Shown piece by piece: positions 60,783 through 64,000 of a stretch of 64,000 nucleotides of DNA (within the stretch, counting starts at the first letter, position 1; the number at the start of each line of letters is the position of its first letter). Origin of the DNA: Cantharellus purpuraceus (taxonomy: Eukaryota; Basidiomycota; Agaricomycetes; Cantharellales; Hydnaceae); assembly GCA_025174535.1 (NCBI GenBank), contig JALBUN010000033.1, positions 31,327 to 95,326 on the forward strand. The letters are read 5' to 3'. A model generated the notes under the pieces. The model had not been told where the DNA came from. It ran no database searches and saw only the letters and a list, made by a program, of their open reading frames with translations. A program made the position numbers and the translations under genes.

Positions 60783-61238
60783 TTAATCCATATCAAACTT
60801 CGAAGCAAACGATGGTATATCCTTCAAGCGCGCATACCTGAACAACCCACCCTGCACTTGTTTGTCTACCCTCCAACAAAGAGACACTAATCCAGGTCTT
60901 GCAGAGATAGAAGCATGGCTACGGGTAGATGATGACGTAGTCGCAGAAACTCGAGCGAAAGGTAGGTAGCATGCACGCCGGTAGGCTCTAGTTGTGAACA
61001 GAAAGTGGGTAACTGTCGTCAGCTCACTCAAGTAGCCATATGCATGCAATACGAACAGAATTCTTTGAATTCCTTGACGCCTACAGGTGCAACGTATTGC
61101 AACATACAAGTCCATTGCGCCTGTCAAGGGTGACAAACGGGCAAGAGAAGGGAGAGGAATCCAACTCAAATGGAACATTGATCGTAGTGCATATGGAAAA
61201 TGCTCATTAATGCCGTATGTCCACATAAAACTGTGCAA
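60783..61238 (-). CDS. Possible exon of an unknown gene in the duplicated segment
   Basis: A 151-codon minus-strand frame ends RLKDIPSFASKFDMD. The first 100 bp or so from its stop end are similar to minus-strand sequence near 53940-54060 in the upstream duplicate, which hints at a shared coding end. No motif is recognised. The frame may include intron sequence (a GTGAGT-like donor is visible near its middle). Confidence 0.25.
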   Translation of the reverse strand: MHSFMWTYGINEHFPYALRSMFHLSWIPLPSLARLSPLTGAMDLYVAIRCTCRRQGIQRILFVLHAYGYLSELTTVTHFLFTTRAYRRACYLPFARVSATTSSSTRSHASISARPGLVSLCWRVDKQVQGGLFRYARLKDIPSFASKFDMD

Positions 61239-63440
61239 AACGCGGCCTTACACAGAGTTTGGCCAACAAATTGTGAGTCCACGACTCTGACCCTAGCATA
61301 AACAATGACTGACCTTCTCGCGATCTGTTTAGGACAAGACTTTGGAAATAAGAGATAATATGATGGAAGACGACTTTGTCGGTGAGTTTTCGCATCGGCA
61401 TTGATGCTCTTCGGTCGATCAGATATAGACCGTACCAGGAGCAAGTCTTCACGATAACCGGGGAACCTCTAAACTTCCTGTGTCCATTTCAGCCCACTTT
61501 CCCCGTCAAGCCTTCTCCTGCCCTCCCCACATTGTCAGATGGACTTCGACTCGACCATCCTATTCCGCTGTATGCATGGATGATGTCCAAACACGCCCAT
61601 CTTCAAGAGCCAAAATAGGACATGCAACAATGAAACCAGACAGCGTACCACATTCCATATACGAATGCAATAACCCCAACCTCAGAGGGGCGTTAAAGCT
61701 GAGGATTTACGCCACATCTACCACCCATTAACAATAACGCTTCTATATAAAACATGACCGGGTCAGAAGGACAGAAGTCAAAAGGACCAACGATCATTGC
61801 ACCCACCAACATGTCGTCGGGCAGATCCTGCTATAGGAGTCTCGCTGCTGCATCTGAGTGTGTCGACCGCTGGTTGGTCGCTCGACGGTCGACCAAAGTG
61901 CTCCAACGACTCACAGGAAGCATATCACGAACAGAAAACTCGAGCCACCAGCAACCGTCTTTACCACACAACTTCACTCCGCCAACGACCGAGCATCCCA
62001 TCCAAAGCGGCGCTACCGACCCTCGTATCGCTGACCTTGATAAAGGCAAAATTCACAAGAAGAAGCGTCACTCGAGACCTGAGAAAAACGATGTTGGCCA
62101 GGGTGCATTGGCATGAGAGAGAAAAAATCTGGAATAGTCCCGAGTGCAAGTCTGACTCTCGTCATGCGCGATGGTGCATACGGGCTCTGTCGACTCGTGC
62201 GAGACGTTCGTGGTGAGCTGAGATGCAACCGAGTGCGGGACCAACTGCTACGCCAAGGTCGATGGGGAGCAGGACAAGCCCGGGTCTAGTGTCGATCGGC
62301 CCACTACAGACTTTATCAAGTTGTATCGTTAATTACCACAACAAAGAACACTTGTCGACAAAACAGGTCGACGCCCTGGACTTCTGGCGGAATGCCATAC
62401 TTAACCTGACATTTGCACTCTATCTATGGGATCCAACATCCTGAGGACGACTAGGTGAAACATTGTTCTTGTGGCTCTATAAGTATGTCATATTGTCGAG
62501 TATAATGCGTGTTCTCATGGTTTTATCAAGCGATGAAGTATTCTGGAGCTTTAAGTCTACAAAGTTGTAATGTGCGTTTGAACACCGGCAATTGCTCAGC
62601 AAAGTCAAGTCATTACGATTTCTGTGACACGGGTTGCAGCGCAGTTGCATCGCTCATTCGTATCGAGCAGTAAATTTCAAATTTTCGACGAGTTATGAAA
62701 ATTATGCTCGATAAGGTGTGGACCCTTTTCTTGTGCCCACCGCCGTCGCTTGCGGGAGGTTGCGCAATGGATTCACTTATTGCTTTTGAGCACATCTGCG
62801 GATACCATCGCCCATGCCTCATTTAGTTTTGCTTCATGACTACAGCGTTGTTCTGTTCATATTCATGTGGCATGCTAATGTCTCGAGTCCGTCTACCTCC
62901 ACCTTCGAATTTAGCAGAGGGCGCGATCGAACTCGCTGAACACCCAATGTAATGAATCTTGCATGGCGATGAGAATACAAGGCCTCTTGTCAGCGCCTCC
63001 AACAACATGGCAAATTTTATTCACGAAGACGAGTTTTCAAAACAATTGCGTCGATGATATTGACAAAAAGGTACAACGTTCGTCGAGAGGGATGCAGGAT
63101 ATCTAACGGCCCCAGTAATCATTTTGGAGTCACCTGTGTGTCTGCTCGTTTTACTATCCAGGCAATTTCACTATCGATAAAGTAGTAACAATGCTTAATG
63201 TTTGCAACAGCGTCTATCCAGCCGTTGACATATTCCACGGTTCAAGTCTGCCAATATGTAAGGTCATACTTGAATTGTGACGGTATTTATGCAGTTTCCA
63301 AGCCGATGGGGTCACCTCTTTCTGTGGACCATGGAGATCATAAGTCCCATGACCTCGGTGTACATCTTGAGAACCCCTCAACTTTTAAAATGGCAGTGAA
63401 ACACTCAAAGGAAGTAAACCGTTGTACCTCAACATGACAT
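61239..63440. other. No recognisable gene
   Basis: Frames such as 61754-62116 (+), 61797-62216 (+) and 62613-62822 (-) are short, overlap in several phases and show no known domain. I see no repeat shared with the rest of the window here. Confidence 0.4.
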
Positions 63441-64000
63441 AATAATGAAGGAATATAGAAGTAAACTCATTATAAGAATATGATCAAAACTTCCTGAGCT
63501 CAGAGAAGACCATCTCTAGGTGGTGTTTGTGCTCTTGTATAGTATGAGAGTACATGAATATATCATCCAGTTATACATGGATGAATCTTCTGATATGTTC
63601 TCAGAATATAGTGGTCATAAGCCGCTGGAATGTCAAGGGGCATTGCAGTCCCTTGCTGCATGATTTGGCTGATGAATGTCCCCAAGATGGTCACAAAAGC
63701 CATCTTTGGTATATCCACCAGCCTGATGCATATCTGTTCATTCACTCACATAACTCAACATGTTTCAAACATCTTCCAGCTTCAATCTGTGCATTGCATA
63801 ATGAGGGTAAGGATTGCCACTTCAATTTACCTCATCCACTTGTTGAAAACACTTACACTGATGATGACAGCCACATTCACCTTAAATTCAGTAATGGCTA
63901 TATAAATGGCTATAATCCTACATGCATTACATGTCTTTGCTGTAATATGTTGGGTCTGGAACAGCTGCACTTGCTATGGTTGAATACATCACAAACTATA
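63440..64000 (-). pseudogene. Ty3/gypsy-type reverse transcriptase fragment
   Basis: Minus-strand frames read NEQICIRLVDIPKMAFVTILGTFISQ, then IMQQG, matching the gypsy RT region YEQIR..KTAF..GTFVS..MQQGD. Then RFIHV, a stop and LDDIFMYSHTIQEHKHHLEM follow: the catalytic YLDD is there but its Tyr codon is now TAA (near 63575). The element enters from the right edge and fades near 63440. It is not Gypsy-D; the motif style fits a different gypsy clade. Confidence 0.8.

Overview
The window reads as a repeat-rich basidiomycete fungus, most likely an Agaricomycete. The evidence is a nest of Ty1/copia and Ty3/gypsy (chromodomain) retrotransposons, genes split by introns of about 45-60 nt, and an F-box-like protein family in tandem. 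No bacterial, CRISPR or rRNA feature was seen.

Bases 1-41794 are one continuous nest of mobile elements with no recognisable host gene. The backbone is three copies of one gypsy chromovirus, here called Gypsy-D: copy 1 at 4932-8254 (+, 3' end only), copy 2 at 10170-19684 (+), and copy 3 at 30242-37412 (-, lacking its 5' LTR). Around and inside them lie three copia elements: A, split between 1-2103 and 38864-41463; B, 8255-10169 plus 19685-21591; and F, 22000-25697 on the minus strand. LTRs of families A, B, C, G, I and J (my labels) are also present, many nested with visible target duplications. A non-autonomous TIR element of about 560 bp is present three times (2790-3358, 6276-6830, 23981-24545). 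All gag-pol copies are broken by stops and frameshifts.

Two things stand out in the nest. First, Gypsy-D carries between its chromodomain and 3' LTR a gene on the opposite strand. It encodes a coiled-coil, AT-hook, Zn2Cys6-like protein, and a TATA box sits just before its start in all three copies. A second gypsy family at 28868-29994 has the same layout. Second, 25757-28200 (element H) is tiled almost end to end with short perfect palindromes, 26 of them with arms of at least 8 bp. They run through an LTR-like terminus, a decayed reading frame and its leader. Nothing else in the window looks like it.

Bases 41795-63440 are lower-repeat, probably host DNA. They hold diverged tandem repeats (45.2-45.96 kb), a decayed array of repeated exons (46.3-46.9 kb) and two complete paralogous F-box-like genes (49186-51111 and 55883-57973, both minus) inside a tandem duplication with a period of about 6.9 kb. 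From about 63440 to the right edge a different gypsy reverse transcriptase begins, on the minus strand.
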